Source of the DNA: a virus
Reading direction: 5' to 3' (one strand)
Length of the DNA stretch: 38,579 nucleotides
IMG/VR virus record: IMGVR_UViG_3300044621_001223
Span: 1 to 38,579 of that record
Shown here: piece by piece, positions 1-8,359 of the stretch
Numbering within the stretch: position 1 is the first letter of the stretch
Layout of the letters: each line of letters opens with the position of its first letter
Program-made: the position numbers and the translations under genes
The notes under the pieces: generated by a model
The model's input: the letters and a program-made list of their open reading frames with translations, nothing else
Told to the model about the DNA's origin: nothing
Database searches by the model: none

Positions 1-1
1 C

Positions 2-685
2 AAGATGGAGCAGTGGGCGAAGTGCGAGTCTGGGCCTCCTGACTCACTTGAGGGTCGCGAATGCTACGTCGGCCTCGATCTGGCTACGACCTACGACACA
101 TCGGCCATGATCGCACTGTTCCCTGCACCGGACGGGACGTTTGACGTACTGTGCCGCTTCTGGATTCCTGGGGATAATGCCCTAGAGCGCGAGCGTCGCG
201 ACGGAGTGCCGTATGCCATCTGGGCGAATACCCCCGAAACTGGCCTCTATATGACCGACGGAAACGTCACGGACTACGACGTAGTGCGGCGTCACATCAA
301 CGAGTTCGGCAAGGTCTACAACGTCAAGCAGATCGCGATTGACCGCTGGAATGCGACGCAACTCAGCCTTCAACTTCAAGCAGATGGGTTCGATGTAGTA
401 GGATTCTCGCAAGGCGTAGGCTCCATGAGCCCTCCGTCGAAGATGCTTGAGAACCTAGTTTTATCTGGCCGGATTCGGCACGGCGGAAACAAAGTTCTCT
501 CGTGGATGGCAGGCAACGTGTCTGTGAAGGTAGACGCGAACGAGAACATCAGGCCGGTGAAGCCGAAGCCGGGGAGTCCGCACAGAATCGACGGAATCGT
601 CAGCCTTATCATGGCAATAGGTTCTTTTTCAGCCAGCCTGAAGCCGAAGCCTGAAGAGCCAGAACCCGGAATGCTGATTCTATGA
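2..685 (+). CDS. terL: Terminase large subunit, C-terminal nuclease part (5' truncated by window edge)
   Basis: This is the nuclease end of the DNA-packaging motor, which cuts concatemeric phage DNA at the prohead. The frame is open to the left edge, so the ATG at 5 is probably internal and the ATPase domain lies upstream. Visible RNase H-like features are the first acidic strand GLDLA (Asp about residue 25 counted from position 5), a middle strand QIAIDRW, the SPPSKMLENL helix typical of TerL, and the last acidic motif HRIDGIVSLIMA. The stop overlaps the portal start as ATGA at 682-685, which indicates translational coupling and the usual terminase-portal order. The family assignment is firm; the exact TerL subfamily is not decidable from the fragment. 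Confidence 0.9.
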   Translation, partial: KMEQWAKCESGPPDSLEGRECYVGLDLATTYDTSAMIALFPAPDGTFDVLCRFWIPGDNALERERRDGVPYAIWANTPETGLYMTDGNVTDYDVVRRHINEFGKVYNVKQIAIDRWNATQLSLQLQADGFDVVGFSQGVGSMSPPSKMLENLVLSGRIRHGGNKVLSWMAGNVSVKVDANENIRPVKPKPGSPHRIDGIVSLIMAIGSFSASLKPKPEEPEPGMLIL

Positions 686-3522
686 TCACCCAGAGCAGGA
701 TCTTGTGGCTCCCCAATGGGGCAGAGGATCGTCACGTTTCGTGGGATGACGTGTCTCCCTCCAGCGCCAGGAACCCGTCTGGCGTTCGCATTGACAGCGA
801 CACTGCACTCCAGAGCACAGTCGTGCTCGCCTGCGCTAGAGTCTTGGCAGAATCGCTCGCCGCGCTTCCGCTGCATCTCTACGAGTATCTCCCTGGCGGC
901 GGAAAGGCTCCAGCAAAGGAGCATCCTCTGTATCGCAGGCTCCATGTCTCACCGAACTCGTGGCAGACTGCCTTCGAGTGGAGGGAGCAGCAGGTTCTCT
1001 GGCTGGCTCTTTGGGGAAACGCATACAACCTTCTAGTCCCTGGTGCTGCGGGCTTCGCGACCGAACTATGGCCTCTGCACCCGAGCCGCATGAAGCCAGA
1101 GCGTATCGAGAACGGACGCATCAGGTACAAGTACCGGGACGAGAATGGTCGCGAAGAAACTTACACTCAAGACCAGATCATGCACATTCGCTGGCTGTCT
1201 GATGACGGCCTCGAAGGAATGGTTCCTGTCGAACTCGCTCGCGACGCGATTGGGCTTGCTCGCGCGTGCGAGATTCACGGAGCACGGTTCTTCGGGAACG
1301 GAGCCCGCCCAGGTTTCGTGCTGACCACCGACAACGACATGAAGCCAGAGGCGGCTTCAATGCTTCGCGATAACTGGGAGCGGATGCACAGAGGCCCGGA
1401 TCGCTCGAATCGAACCGCCGTTCTGTTCGGCGGCCTGAAGCCGCACGAACTCGGGAGTGCGAGCAATCAGGAGTCCCAGTTTCTTGAAACCAGAAGGTTT
1501 CAGATCGAAGAGGTCTGCCGCCTCTATCGTGTTCCTCCTCACCTAGTCGGCGACCTCACGCGTTCTTCGTTCTCGAACATCGAACAGCAGAGCATCGACT
1601 TCGTTCAGCACACTCTGCTCCCGTGGTGTCGTCGCTTCGAGAACGCGTTCGCTAGAGACTTGATCGTCGAGGACGACAAGTATTTTGCAGAGTTCGACAC
1701 TCGCGGACTGCTTCGCGGCGATGCGGCTGCGAGGGCTTCTTACTACTCGTCGATGTACAACCTCGGCGTCGCAAGCATCAACGAGATCCGCTCTTGGGAG
1801 AACCTGAACCCAATCGAAGGCGGCGACCTGCGGTTCGTTCAGTTGAACATGCAGACGCTCGATCAGGCGAACGTCACCGCGACGGCTACGAAGGAGCCAG
1901 AGGCCGAGCCTCAAGTCGAAGAGCAGCCGACCGCAGCAGTCGGCGATCTAGTGGCCCTCGTGGAACAGATCGGCTCCGGTGCGATCACGCCAGATGCCGC
2001 GAAGGCTGCGTTCGCTTCTGTGTTCCCGCAGATGCCAGAGTCTGTCGCAGCCGCGATCATCGAGGGTGCGATCAAAAAGCCGGAGCCTGAGCCGACTGTT
2101 ACGGAACCGATGCCGGAAAAAAATCCGGCAGAGGTTGCGGAACAGCCTGCTCCTGCCCCGGCTGGGAGGTCCCTTTGGCAAGGTTCGCTTCGTGACTCCG
2201 AAGGCCGAAGCCTGACGATCAGCATCGACTTTGACCGCACGTTTGCGGCCGACCCAGAACTCATGGGCGACTTCGCCGCGAAGGCGAAGGCCGATGGCAA
2301 CACGGTCGTAATGATTACGCGGCGGGCTGATACGCCCGAAGACCGCGATTTCATTGAGCAGACGCTTGGCTCCTACGCCGATGCCTTTGATTCCGTGATT
2401 CTGGCTGGCCCAGATACGCAGAAGGAATCCGCCGCGAAGCAGGCTGGCATCAGCGTCGATATCTGGATCGACGACAGCCCGCAGACGATCAAGGAGATTC
2501 GCGGCTTCTGCCCGACCGGCCCCGGCGGCGGGATTGATAACTCTTGCGGCAAGGAAGGCGGCGGCGGCTCGGTCGCGGCAGTCGGAGACACGCTGAAGCG
2601 AAAGGACGTTCAGGTCGGCCAGACGATCTCGGTTCAGAAGCACGGCCAGCAGAAAGTCCACAACGGAGTTGTCACGGGAGTCAAGCATGAGGCCGCAGTC
2701 TCTGAGATCACGCTGAAAGACGCAGACGGCAACGAGACAACGATCCGAATCAGGAATCTCGCACAGATTCGTGAGGCTAACCTCGGCGACTCAGGGAAGA
2801 TAAGAGAGCCATCTGAAAAGAAAGGGCCGAATCCTGGCAAGACCAAGACAATTCAGGAGGTCCCGGAGAAGCCGACCGGAGGAAGCAAGAAAGAACGCGA
2901 ACGCTTCCGGCAGGAAGTGAAGGATTTCTGTGCATCTCATGGAGTTAGCGTCGAAGACTCGTTCTCTGTAGGCAGGCAAGGCTCAACAATCGACTCGCTT
3001 CATGAGGTCGCCGTTGGAGTGAACAGGCTCGTGAAGAGCGGCCAGGAGCCGCCTCCAGTAATCGTCATGACTAGGCCACAGAAAGGCCACATGGGATACT
3101 TCAGTCCGCATCGCCCGGACGCAATCTTCGTGAACGCGAGGCTGCCTGCCGGAGAACCGCAGGGTTCCATCAACAACGGGTTTCTTGCCGGAACCGGCAG
3201 TTCAGGAAGAGGGACTATCATCGTTCACGAAAACGCACACCGACTGCATCAGGCCGCTGTCGGGGAACAAGAGTTCAGGAGGTTCCCTCGGATTCAGCCT
3301 CGCGGCGGAACCACTCTTTCGTTCAGGGACCACCAGGTCGCAGGCCAGGTAAGCAGGTACGCGCAGACCTGCGAAGTCGAGTTCGTTGCCGAAACGTATT
3401 CAGGTCACGTTGCTGGCAGGAGATACAGCGACGATGTATATACTCTGTACAACCGACTCGGCGGCCCGAGGCTCCGAGAGGTCAAGTTCACGAAGAGCGG
3501 CAAGGTCAAGGTCAAAAACTAA
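682..3522 (+). CDS. Portal protein fused to HAD-like phosphatase and HExxH metallopeptidase domains
   Basis: Residues 1 to about 400 look like an HK97-family portal, the dodecameric ring through which DNA enters the head (for example SSFSNIEQQSIDFV near residue 295). A Pro/Glu-rich linker follows. A HAD-like domain at about 508-605 has DFDRTF (Asp516, Asp518), VMITRR, the Lys of KESAAK and WIDDSP (Asp597, Asp598), which is the full set of HAD phosphatase motifs. Next is a Gly-rich linker, CPTGPGGGIDNSC (from about 610), then a small beta-rich segment. A zincin-like C-terminal domain has IVHENAHRLHQ (His849, Glu850, His853) and a downstream EVEFVAE that could give the third ligand. At 946 residues it is about twice the usual portal length. 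The portal call is firm; the fused activities are inferred from motifs. Confidence 0.88.
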   Translation: MITQSRILWLPNGAEDRHVSWDDVSPSSARNPSGVRIDSDTALQSTVVLACARVLAESLAALPLHLYEYLPGGGKAPAKEHPLYRRLHVSPNSWQTAFEWREQQVLWLALWGNAYNLLVPGAAGFATELWPLHPSRMKPERIENGRIRYKYRDENGREETYTQDQIMHIRWLSDDGLEGMVPVELARDAIGLARACEIHGARFFGNGARPGFVLTTDNDMKPEAASMLRDNWERMHRGPDRSNRTAVLFGGLKPHELGSASNQESQFLETRRFQIEEVCRLYRVPPHLVGDLTRSSFSNIEQQSIDFVQHTLLPWCRRFENAFARDLIVEDDKYFAEFDTRGLLRGDAAARASYYSSMYNLGVASINEIRSWENLNPIEGGDLRFVQLNMQTLDQANVTATATKEPEAEPQVEEQPTAAVGDLVALVEQIGSGAITPDAAKAAFASVFPQMPESVAAAIIEGAIKKPEPEPTVTEPMPEKNPAEVAEQPAPAPAGRSLWQGSLRDSEGRSLTISIDFDRTFAADPELMGDFAAKAKADGNTVVMITRRADTPEDRDFIEQTLGSYADAFDSVILAGPDTQKESAAKQAGISVDIWIDDSPQTIKEIRGFCPTGPGGGIDNSCGKEGGGGSVAAVGDTLKRKDVQVGQTISVQKHGQQKVHNGVVTGVKHEAAVSEITLKDADGNETTIRIRNLAQIREANLGDSGKIREPSEKKGPNPGKTKTIQEVPEKPTGGSKKERERFRQEVKDFCASHGVSVEDSFSVGRQGSTIDSLHEVAVGVNRLVKSGQEPPPVIVMTRPQKGHMGYFSPHRPDAIFVNARLPAGEPQGSINNGFLAGTGSSGRGTIIVHENAHRLHQAAVGEQEFRRFPRIQPRGGTTLSFRDHQVAGQVSRYAQTCEVEFVAETYSGHVAGRRYSDDVYTLYNRLGGPRLREVKFTKSGKVKVKN

Positions 3523-3534
3523 GGAGACTCTGCG

Positions 3535-3702
3535 ATGACAATGTTCGCTGAAAGCGATTACAACTCAGAAGAGCACGCGAGACTCATAGACCAAATGCTT
3601 GGAAAGAAGCCGCCAGAAAACGAGATCAACCTGATCGAAGGGGTTGATGACGACGCCGTCACGCTCGACGCACTGCCCCCTGACGATGAAGAGAAGAAAT
3701 AA
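3535..3702 (+). CDS. Small acidic protein of unknown function (55 aa)
   Basis: A short gene between portal and protease. It starts at an ATG preceded by AAGGAG (3520-3525) and ends TAATG, overlapping the next start by one base. The product is strongly acidic towards the C-terminus (VDDDAVTLDALPPDDEEKK) with no membrane segment. I do not recognise the family. Position and coupling suggest an accessory head protein, but no function can be assigned. Confidence 0.65.
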   Translation: MTMFAESDYNSEEHARLIDQMLGKKPPENEINLIEGVDDDAVTLDALPPDDEEKK

Positions 3703-4811
3703 TGCCGTTGCGCACTGAAAGCGACGCTGGATATACCGTCGGTATATCGGCGAGCGCAGATCCAAAGTCCACGCACAGAGTGTCGTCGGAGCCGGAGTCT
3801 CGGGCAGAGAAGTACGACCACATCAACTTCAAGCCTCCATCTGGGGTACGCTCCGAGGCGCAGCGTGGACTCGACTGGCGCAGTGAGTTCGGGCGTGGCG
3901 GGACAAGCATCGGGATCGCCAGGGCTCGCGACTTGAGCAACGGTTCGCAGATCAGCCCCGAGACTGCTCGCCGCATGAAGGCTTTCTTTGATCGGCATCA
4001 GTCTGATAAAAATGCAGAAGGCTGGAGCCCAGGAGAGAAGGGGTTCCCGTCCAACGGTCGCATCGCTCACGCCCTCTGGGGCGGCGATGCCGGATACGCA
4101 TGGTCACGAAAACTGGTGAGGCAGATGAACGCTGCTGACGAGCGGAGCCACGAAATGCAAATCGAAACGCGATCGCTATGCCTCAACGACGACGAGTCGT
4201 TCCCGCTGCTCAAGATCGAACGTCGCTGCTGCGAAGAGCGGGCCGACGGCCCCGAAGAGAACTGGCTCGTTGGCTACGCTGCCCGCTTCGGTGTGAACTC
4301 GCTCAAGATGGACGACTTCTATGAGCGGATCGACCCGAGTGCGTTCAGCATCGTGACCGAGCGTCGCGGCCGCAAGTCGCCGCTGGAAACTCGGGCTCTG
4401 TTCAACCACGACCCGAACCACGTTCTCGGGCGGTTTCCCAGCACGCTTCGCATGAAGGTCGATGAGCATGGACTTCGCTACGAGATCAAGATGCCGGAGA
4501 CTCGCAGCGATTTGATCGAGAGCATCGAGAGGGGCGATATCCGTGGCTCAAGTTTCTCGTTCATTGTTTCGCCTGGCGGCGAAGAGTGGTCTGTCGAAGA
4601 GGGCCGCTCGATTCGCACCGTGAAGTCCATCGCTTCGCTGATCGACGTCGGGCCGGTCACGTTCCCGGCCTACCCTGACGCGAGCGTCGCCGTGGCTCGC
4701 AGGTCTTACGGCGAGTTCATGAGCGGCCGCACTCAACGTTCTGCGGAGGTCGCAGTGATTCGGCAGCGTAAGGCCGAGATCGAGAAGTTCCTTCGCGAGC
4801 GAGGCCGATGA
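3702..4811 (+). CDS. HK97-type prohead protease with extra N-terminal domain
   Basis: The serine protease that processes the capsid protein during head maturation. The protease fold occupies about residues 155-340. The catalytic His is likely His236 in FNHDPNHVLGR and the catalytic Ser is Ser284 in RGSSFSF; the strand VGPVTFPAYPDA is typical of the family. Residues 35-147 form a separate N-terminal domain (YDHINFKPPSGVR, IARARDLSNG, ALWGGDAGYAW) seen in many environmental phage proteins but not in classical HK97 gp4, and its role is unknown to me. The gene starts in a TAATG overlap with the small upstream gene and ends in an ATGA overlap with the zinc ribbon gene. The capsid gene follows, as expected. 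Confidence 0.9.
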   Translation: MPLRTESDAGYTVGISASADPKSTHRVSSEPESRAEKYDHINFKPPSGVRSEAQRGLDWRSEFGRGGTSIGIARARDLSNGSQISPETARRMKAFFDRHQSDKNAEGWSPGEKGFPSNGRIAHALWGGDAGYAWSRKLVRQMNAADERSHEMQIETRSLCLNDDESFPLLKIERRCCEERADGPEENWLVGYAARFGVNSLKMDDFYERIDPSAFSIVTERRGRKSPLETRALFNHDPNHVLGRFPSTLRMKVDEHGLRYEIKMPETRSDLIESIERGDIRGSSFSFIVSPGGEEWSVEEGRSIRTVKSIASLIDVGPVTFPAYPDASVAVARRSYGEFMSGRTQRSAEVAVIRQRKAEIEKFLRERGR

Positions 4812-4990
4812 AATCAGGCGACGTTTGCCAGAACTGCAAGTCTGCTCAGTTCGCGACGATCTCAAGCCGCGCAGCGGGCGATTACCAGATTCGCTATCTG
4901 AGATGCCCGAAATGCGGAGCATCGTGCCGAAGCGTCGTGAAGTCTGAGAACATTCGCCGAAGAGTTATTTGTTCTGTGCAGAACAGTTGA
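4808..4990 (+). CDS. Small zinc-ribbon protein (60 aa)
   Basis: Two Cys pairs, CQNC at residues 7-10 and CPKC at about 33-36, are separated by a basic aromatic stretch (DYQIRYLRC), giving a one-domain zinc ribbon. The C-terminal tail is basic (ENIRRRVIC). Such proteins bind nucleic acid or protein; Ogr-like late transcription activators are one possible class, but the similarity is only in general design. It starts in an ATGA overlap with the protease gene, so it is translated with the head genes. The last codons contain the palindrome TGTTCTGTGCAGAACA at 4970-4985. Confidence 0.7.
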   Translation: MKSGDVCQNCKSAQFATISSRAAGDYQIRYLRCPKCGASCRSVVKSENIRRRVICSVQNS

Positions 4991-4993
4991 ACG

Positions 4994-5021
4994 CTAGACG
5001 TAGTTCGTGACTACGGTCTAG
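4994..5021 (+). promoter_or_regulatory. Hairpin upstream of the capsid gene
   Basis: CTAGACGTAGT and ACTACGGTCTAG pair with a single bulged G around a 5-base loop. It lies between the zinc-ribbon stop and the capsid ribosome-binding site (AGGAGC, 5075-5080). There is no U-run after it, so it is more likely a leader, attenuation or mRNA-processing structure than a terminator. It could adjust capsid mRNA level relative to the upstream genes. Confidence 0.4.
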
Positions 5022-5087
5022 TATCCAAGCATCGCGGCGAGAATAACTCGTCGTCGCTCAAAACAACACAGGTCAGGAGCAAACCAA

Positions 5088-6458
5088 GTGGCCGCCTCGC
5101 AAGTCAAGATGCTTCTCGATGAACTCGCCAAGGTGCTCGCCGAGATGGGCGCGATGGAAGACACTTCCGCCGAGGGCGAAGAGGGCGGCGAGCCCATGAG
5201 CGAGGAGCAGGAGGCGTCCCTTCGGTCGCTCGCCGAGAAGGCCGACAAACTGAAGGAGCGGATCGCGTTTCACGAGAAGATTGCCGAGAAGGAGAAGGAA
5301 CTGCGTGCCGTCCTTGAGCGTTCCGCTCCTGCGAAGGCCATCGAAACCCCCGAGCAGAAGAAGGAGAACGCCGTGGAGAGCCGACAGTACGCGATCCCGA
5401 AGAGCGGCCGGACGCTCAAGGCGTTCAAGGGTCCCGATGCCGAGGAGCGGGCTTACCGTGCCGGAATGCACCTCCGTGCTCACACGTTCGGCGATCGCGA
5501 GGCTCGCCGGTGGTGCGAGGATCACGGCGTCGAGTCGCGAGCCCAGGCTTCGGGCGTGAACTCGCTCGGCGGCGCTCTCGTCAGCGACGAACTGATGAGC
5601 GAGATCATCCGGCTCGTCGAGGAGTACGGTGCGTTCCCGCAGTACGCCCGCCGGATGCCGATGTCCACCGACACGATGGTCGTAGCCCGCCGGACGGCCG
5701 GCCTCGCCGCTCGCCCGATCGGCGAGAACAGTGAGCCTGCAACCAGCGATGTGACGTTCGACAACGTCGAACTGAACGCGAAGATCTGGGGCATCGCGAA
5801 TCGGGTTCCGAATTCGCTGCTCGAGGATTCGGTCATCAACCTCGCCGACCTCATGGCGACGGAAGTGGCCCAGTCTTTTGCAGTCGCGTTCGACGACTCG
5901 GGCTTCATCGGCGACGGCACGAGTGCCTACCACGGCACGACTGGCGTCTGCACGAAGATCCTGGAGTCGGCGTTCTCGAAGTCGGTCGTGTCGGCTGCGG
6001 CCGGCAACCCGACGTTCGACACGCTCGACCTCACCGACTTCACGAACGTCGTGGCCCGCCTCCCGGTGTACGCTCGGCGTGCTGCCGCGTGGTATATCTC
6101 TCCGGCCGGCTACGGCTCCTCGATGCTTCGGCTCGCGATGTCGGCTGGCGGCGTCTCGACGCAGAACATCGAAGGTGGCTTCGGGAACACGTTCCTCGGC
6201 TACCCCGTCCGTCTCGTTCACTCCATGGAGTCGAACCTCACCGGCACCACCGGAAAGGTTCTGGCCCTCTTCGGTGATCTCGCTCAGGCTGCCACCTTCG
6301 GTGAGCGGCGTGGCGTGAGCATCAAGACTGCCAGCGAGCGATACATCGAGTACGATCAGACGCTGACCTTCGCGACCACTCGCGTCGCGATGGTGGTGCA
6401 TGATCTCGGCTCGACGACCGTCGCCGGCCCGATTGTCGCCCTCCGTGGCACGACCTGA
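5088..6458 (+). CDS. Major capsid protein, HK97 fold, with N-terminal scaffolding (delta) region
   Basis: The main shell protein (456 aa). I chose the GTG at 5088 because AGGAGC stands 7 bases upstream and the N-terminus then begins directly with the helical scaffold. Residues 1 to about 100 are charged and coiled-coil-like, as in HK97-type delta domains removed by the protease two genes upstream. The remainder has the expected pattern: SLGGALVSDELMSEII at the start of the mature part, ARRMPM, WGIANRVPNSLLEDS, and a C-terminal GYPVRLVHSM with ALFGDLAQAATFGERRG near the P-domain. There is one copy, with strongly GC-biased codons as expected for a highly expressed gene. The cleavage site is not determined from the sequence. 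Confidence 0.93.
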   Translation: MAASQVKMLLDELAKVLAEMGAMEDTSAEGEEGGEPMSEEQEASLRSLAEKADKLKERIAFHEKIAEKEKELRAVLERSAPAKAIETPEQKKENAVESRQYAIPKSGRTLKAFKGPDAEERAYRAGMHLRAHTFGDREARRWCEDHGVESRAQASGVNSLGGALVSDELMSEIIRLVEEYGAFPQYARRMPMSTDTMVVARRTAGLAARPIGENSEPATSDVTFDNVELNAKIWGIANRVPNSLLEDSVINLADLMATEVAQSFAVAFDDSGFIGDGTSAYHGTTGVCTKILESAFSKSVVSAAAGNPTFDTLDLTDFTNVVARLPVYARRAAAWYISPAGYGSSMLRLAMSAGGVSTQNIEGGFGNTFLGYPVRLVHSMESNLTGTTGKVLALFGDLAQAATFGERRGVSIKTASERYIEYDQTLTFATTRVAMVVHDLGSTTVAGPIVALRGTT

Positions 6459-6497
6459 ACCAACTGACTCACACCCCATCCCCGGAGCAGACAGAAG

Positions 6498-6935
6498 ATG
6501 AACTATCTCCAAGGTAGCAAGAGCGACGTCAAGATCTCCGATCTCGCGTCGAGTGCGACCCACACCCACACGATCGACACGAAGGGTTTCTCGAAGGCCA
6601 GCATCGACGTTGCCTTCGAGCCAGTCGCTGCGGCCGGCACGAACAACCCGATCGCTCATGTGCTGACTCTCCAGCACGGCGACACGACCAGTTCGTTCGC
6701 TGCCGTGTCCGGCTTCGTGGCGGGTACGGACTACACGCTTCCGACTCCGGCGAACACGAGCGACACGACTGTCGTTCGCCTGAACATCGACCTGGAGGCG
6801 AAGAAGCGTTACGTCCGAGTGAACGTGACCCCGCGAACCGACATCGCCGTCGCCACTGCTGCTCGTCTCGGAACCGCCGAGGCGGTTCCGGTTGACGCTT
6901 CCGGTGCCGGCGTCAACGTGTTCGTGAACGGTTGA
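6498..6935 (+). CDS. Probable capsid-associated or decoration protein (145 aa)
   Basis: Soluble, Thr- and Ala-rich, beta-type sequence without Cys or membrane segments. It follows the capsid gene after 39 bases. Internal features such as GFSKASIDVAFEP, HVLTLQHGDTTSSFAAVSGF and KKRYVRVNVTP fit a family of small virion proteins often found directly after the major capsid protein in environmental phages. A role as head decoration or minor structural protein is inferred from position and composition, not from a motif. Confidence 0.65.
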   Translation: MNYLQGSKSDVKISDLASSATHTHTIDTKGFSKASIDVAFEPVAAAGTNNPIAHVLTLQHGDTTSSFAAVSGFVAGTDYTLPTPANTSDTTVVRLNIDLEAKKRYVRVNVTPRTDIAVATAARLGTAEAVPVDASGAGVNVFVNG

Positions 6936-6959
6936 CCAGACCAGACACACAAGTATCAT
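6932..6959 (+). promoter_or_regulatory. Sigma70-like promoter for the glycosyltransferase/connector operon
   Basis: TTGACC at 6932-6937, a 16-base spacer and TATCAT at 6954-6959, each box matching the consensus in five of six positions. The -35 box overlaps the stop codon of the preceding gene. The expected transcript start (about 6966) falls just before the hairpin at 6970. Confidence 0.5.
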
Positions 6960-6969
6960 GATGCCCAAG

Positions 6970-7008
6970 GACGGGCGAGCAGGCTCGAACGCCCGCTCGC
7001 CCGTCTTT
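6970..7008 (+). terminator. Strong hairpin after the capsid operon (terminator or 5' leader hairpin)
   Basis: GACGGGCGAGC (6970-6980) and GCTCGCCCGTC (6995-7005) form a perfect 11-bp stem followed by TTTC. It may end the capsid transcript. Because a promoter sits immediately upstream, it may instead form the 5' end of the next mRNA. The two roles are not exclusive. Confidence 0.6.
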
Positions 7009-7025
7009 CATTCTGGAGGCATCTA

Positions 7026-7760
7026 ATGCTCGTCAAGATCGGGAACACAGAAGCAGACGTTCGCGTCCACGCCGTCATGTCCACCCCGAGGCTCGGGTTC
7101 ATGGACAACTTCGCCTGCTGGATGCAGTCCCTGGTTCCGCTAGGGATCGTCCCCACGAAAGTGACAGGGGCTTTCTGGGGCCAGTGTCTTCAGCGTACGA
7201 TCGAAGAGCACATCGACTCGTGCGAATACATCCTGACGATTGACTACGACACGTTCTTCACGCGTGCCGACGTCGAGTTGCTTTTCGCCCTCGCCATGAC
7301 GTTTCAGTGCGACGCCCTGACCGGGTTCCAGACGAAGCGCGACGACGGACGGCCGATGATTACGCTGCTCGGGACGCAGGACGCCCCACCGGACAACGGA
7401 AAAACTTCGCTGCCAAAAGAGTGGTTCGGCCAGCCCGTTCAGAAGGTTGACGCGATTCACTTCGGCTGCACCATCCTGTCTGCGGCCGCGTTGCGCAGGA
7501 CGAAGAAACCTTGGTTCCTTGATCAGCCAGACACGAACGGCTCGTGGGGCGACGGCCGCACAGACGCCGACATGTATTTCTGGCGGAACTTCAGAGAGTC
7601 CGGAAACAGCGTCTATGTGACACCTCGCGTAACTCTTGGTCATGGTGAATACAAGATCGCGTGGCCCGGAAAGAACTTGTCTTCGTGCGTCTTCCAGAAC
7701 ACGCAGTCATTTCTGAATGATTCAAAGAAGCCGGAGGACTCCTGGGGCGTCCATCAGTGA
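7026..7760 (+). CDS. GT-A-type glycosyltransferase in the head gene cluster
   Basis: A 244-residue protein that likely transfers a sugar from a nucleotide-sugar donor. The strand-turn YILTIDYDTFF (Asp73, Asp75) matches the DxD metal-binding motif of GT-A enzymes. TGFQTKRDDGRPMITLL is an inner loop, and VTLGHGEYKIAW late in the protein supplies the usual His. It has no signal peptide or membrane segment. The start ATG has GGAGG 7 bases upstream. It lies between capsid and connector genes and shares a GTGA overlap with the connector, so it is translated with the virion genes. Glycosylation of the capsid or tail is the simplest inference; modification of a host glycan is the alternative. Donor and acceptor are unknown. 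Confidence 0.7.
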   Translation: MLVKIGNTEADVRVHAVMSTPRLGFMDNFACWMQSLVPLGIVPTKVTGAFWGQCLQRTIEEHIDSCEYILTIDYDTFFTRADVELLFALAMTFQCDALTGFQTKRDDGRPMITLLGTQDAPPDNGKTSLPKEWFGQPVQKVDAIHFGCTILSAAALRRTKKPWFLDQPDTNGSWGDGRTDADMYFWRNFRESGNSVYVTPRVTLGHGEYKIAWPGKNLSSCVFQNTQSFLNDSKKPEDSWGVHQ

Positions 7761-8359
7761 TAAACTTTCGCAGCCTGAAAAGACTGAGCGGCCCGGCAGT
7801 TGAGCCGATTACGCTCACAGAAACGAAGCAGCACCTTCGCGTTGACACCGACGCCGACGATTCGTACATCGCTTCGCTCGTCACGGCGGCAAGGGAATAC
7901 TGCGAGGACTATCTTGATCGCACGCTGATTCATACTCAGTGGCAGATGAAGATGGACAATTTCCCATCAGAGATCGGCATTCCCAGGCCGCCGATGGTGG
8001 CTTCTGGAACTGCCACTGCCGTGACTGTCACTTACGTCGAGAACTCGCTCGGAGGCACGGCGACGCTCGCCTCGAACCAGTATCGAGTTGATCGCGACGC
8101 GACACCTGGGGCTGTTCGTCCGCTGTACGGCGGCTCGTGGCCCTCGCATCTTAGCGACGAAAATTCCGTGACCGTGACATGGTGGGGAGGATACGGGCCT
8201 GGCGTGAACGACGTGCCTCGCGTCATCAGGCACGCGATGCTAATGCTGGTCGCCTCGTGGTACGAGCGACGGCAGGCTGTCGATAGCGTGTCGGCGAACG
8301 AAGTGCCGATTGGAGCCAAGGCTCTGCTCGATTTCGCAAGATGGGGGTCATACAGGTGA
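7757..8359 (+). CDS. Head-tail connector protein (HK97 gp6-like)
   Basis: A 200-aa protein of the connector ring that binds below the portal. The family signature is at the N-terminus: EPITLTETKQHLRVDTDADDS, followed by helix YIASLVTAAREYCEDYLDRTLI, then a beta-rich middle and a closing VPRVIRHAMLMLVASWYERR helix. The GTG start overlaps the stop of the glycosyltransferase gene as GTGA. The same overlap recurs at its 3' end, so expression is tightly coupled along the connector genes. Confidence 0.88.
   Translation: MINFRSLKRLSGPAVEPITLTETKQHLRVDTDADDSYIASLVTAAREYCEDYLDRTLIHTQWQMKMDNFPSEIGIPRPPMVASGTATAVTVTYVENSLGGTATLASNQYRVDRDATPGAVRPLYGGSWPSHLSDENSVTVTWWGGYGPGVNDVPRVIRHAMLMLVASWYERRQAVDSVSANEVPIGAKALLDFARWGSYR

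Noticed and set aside
5073-6968. Long minus-strand open frame (631 codons) across the capsid gene
   Set aside because: It lies opposite the capsid and following gene, has no recognisable domain, and follows from strong GC third-position bias on the plus strand.
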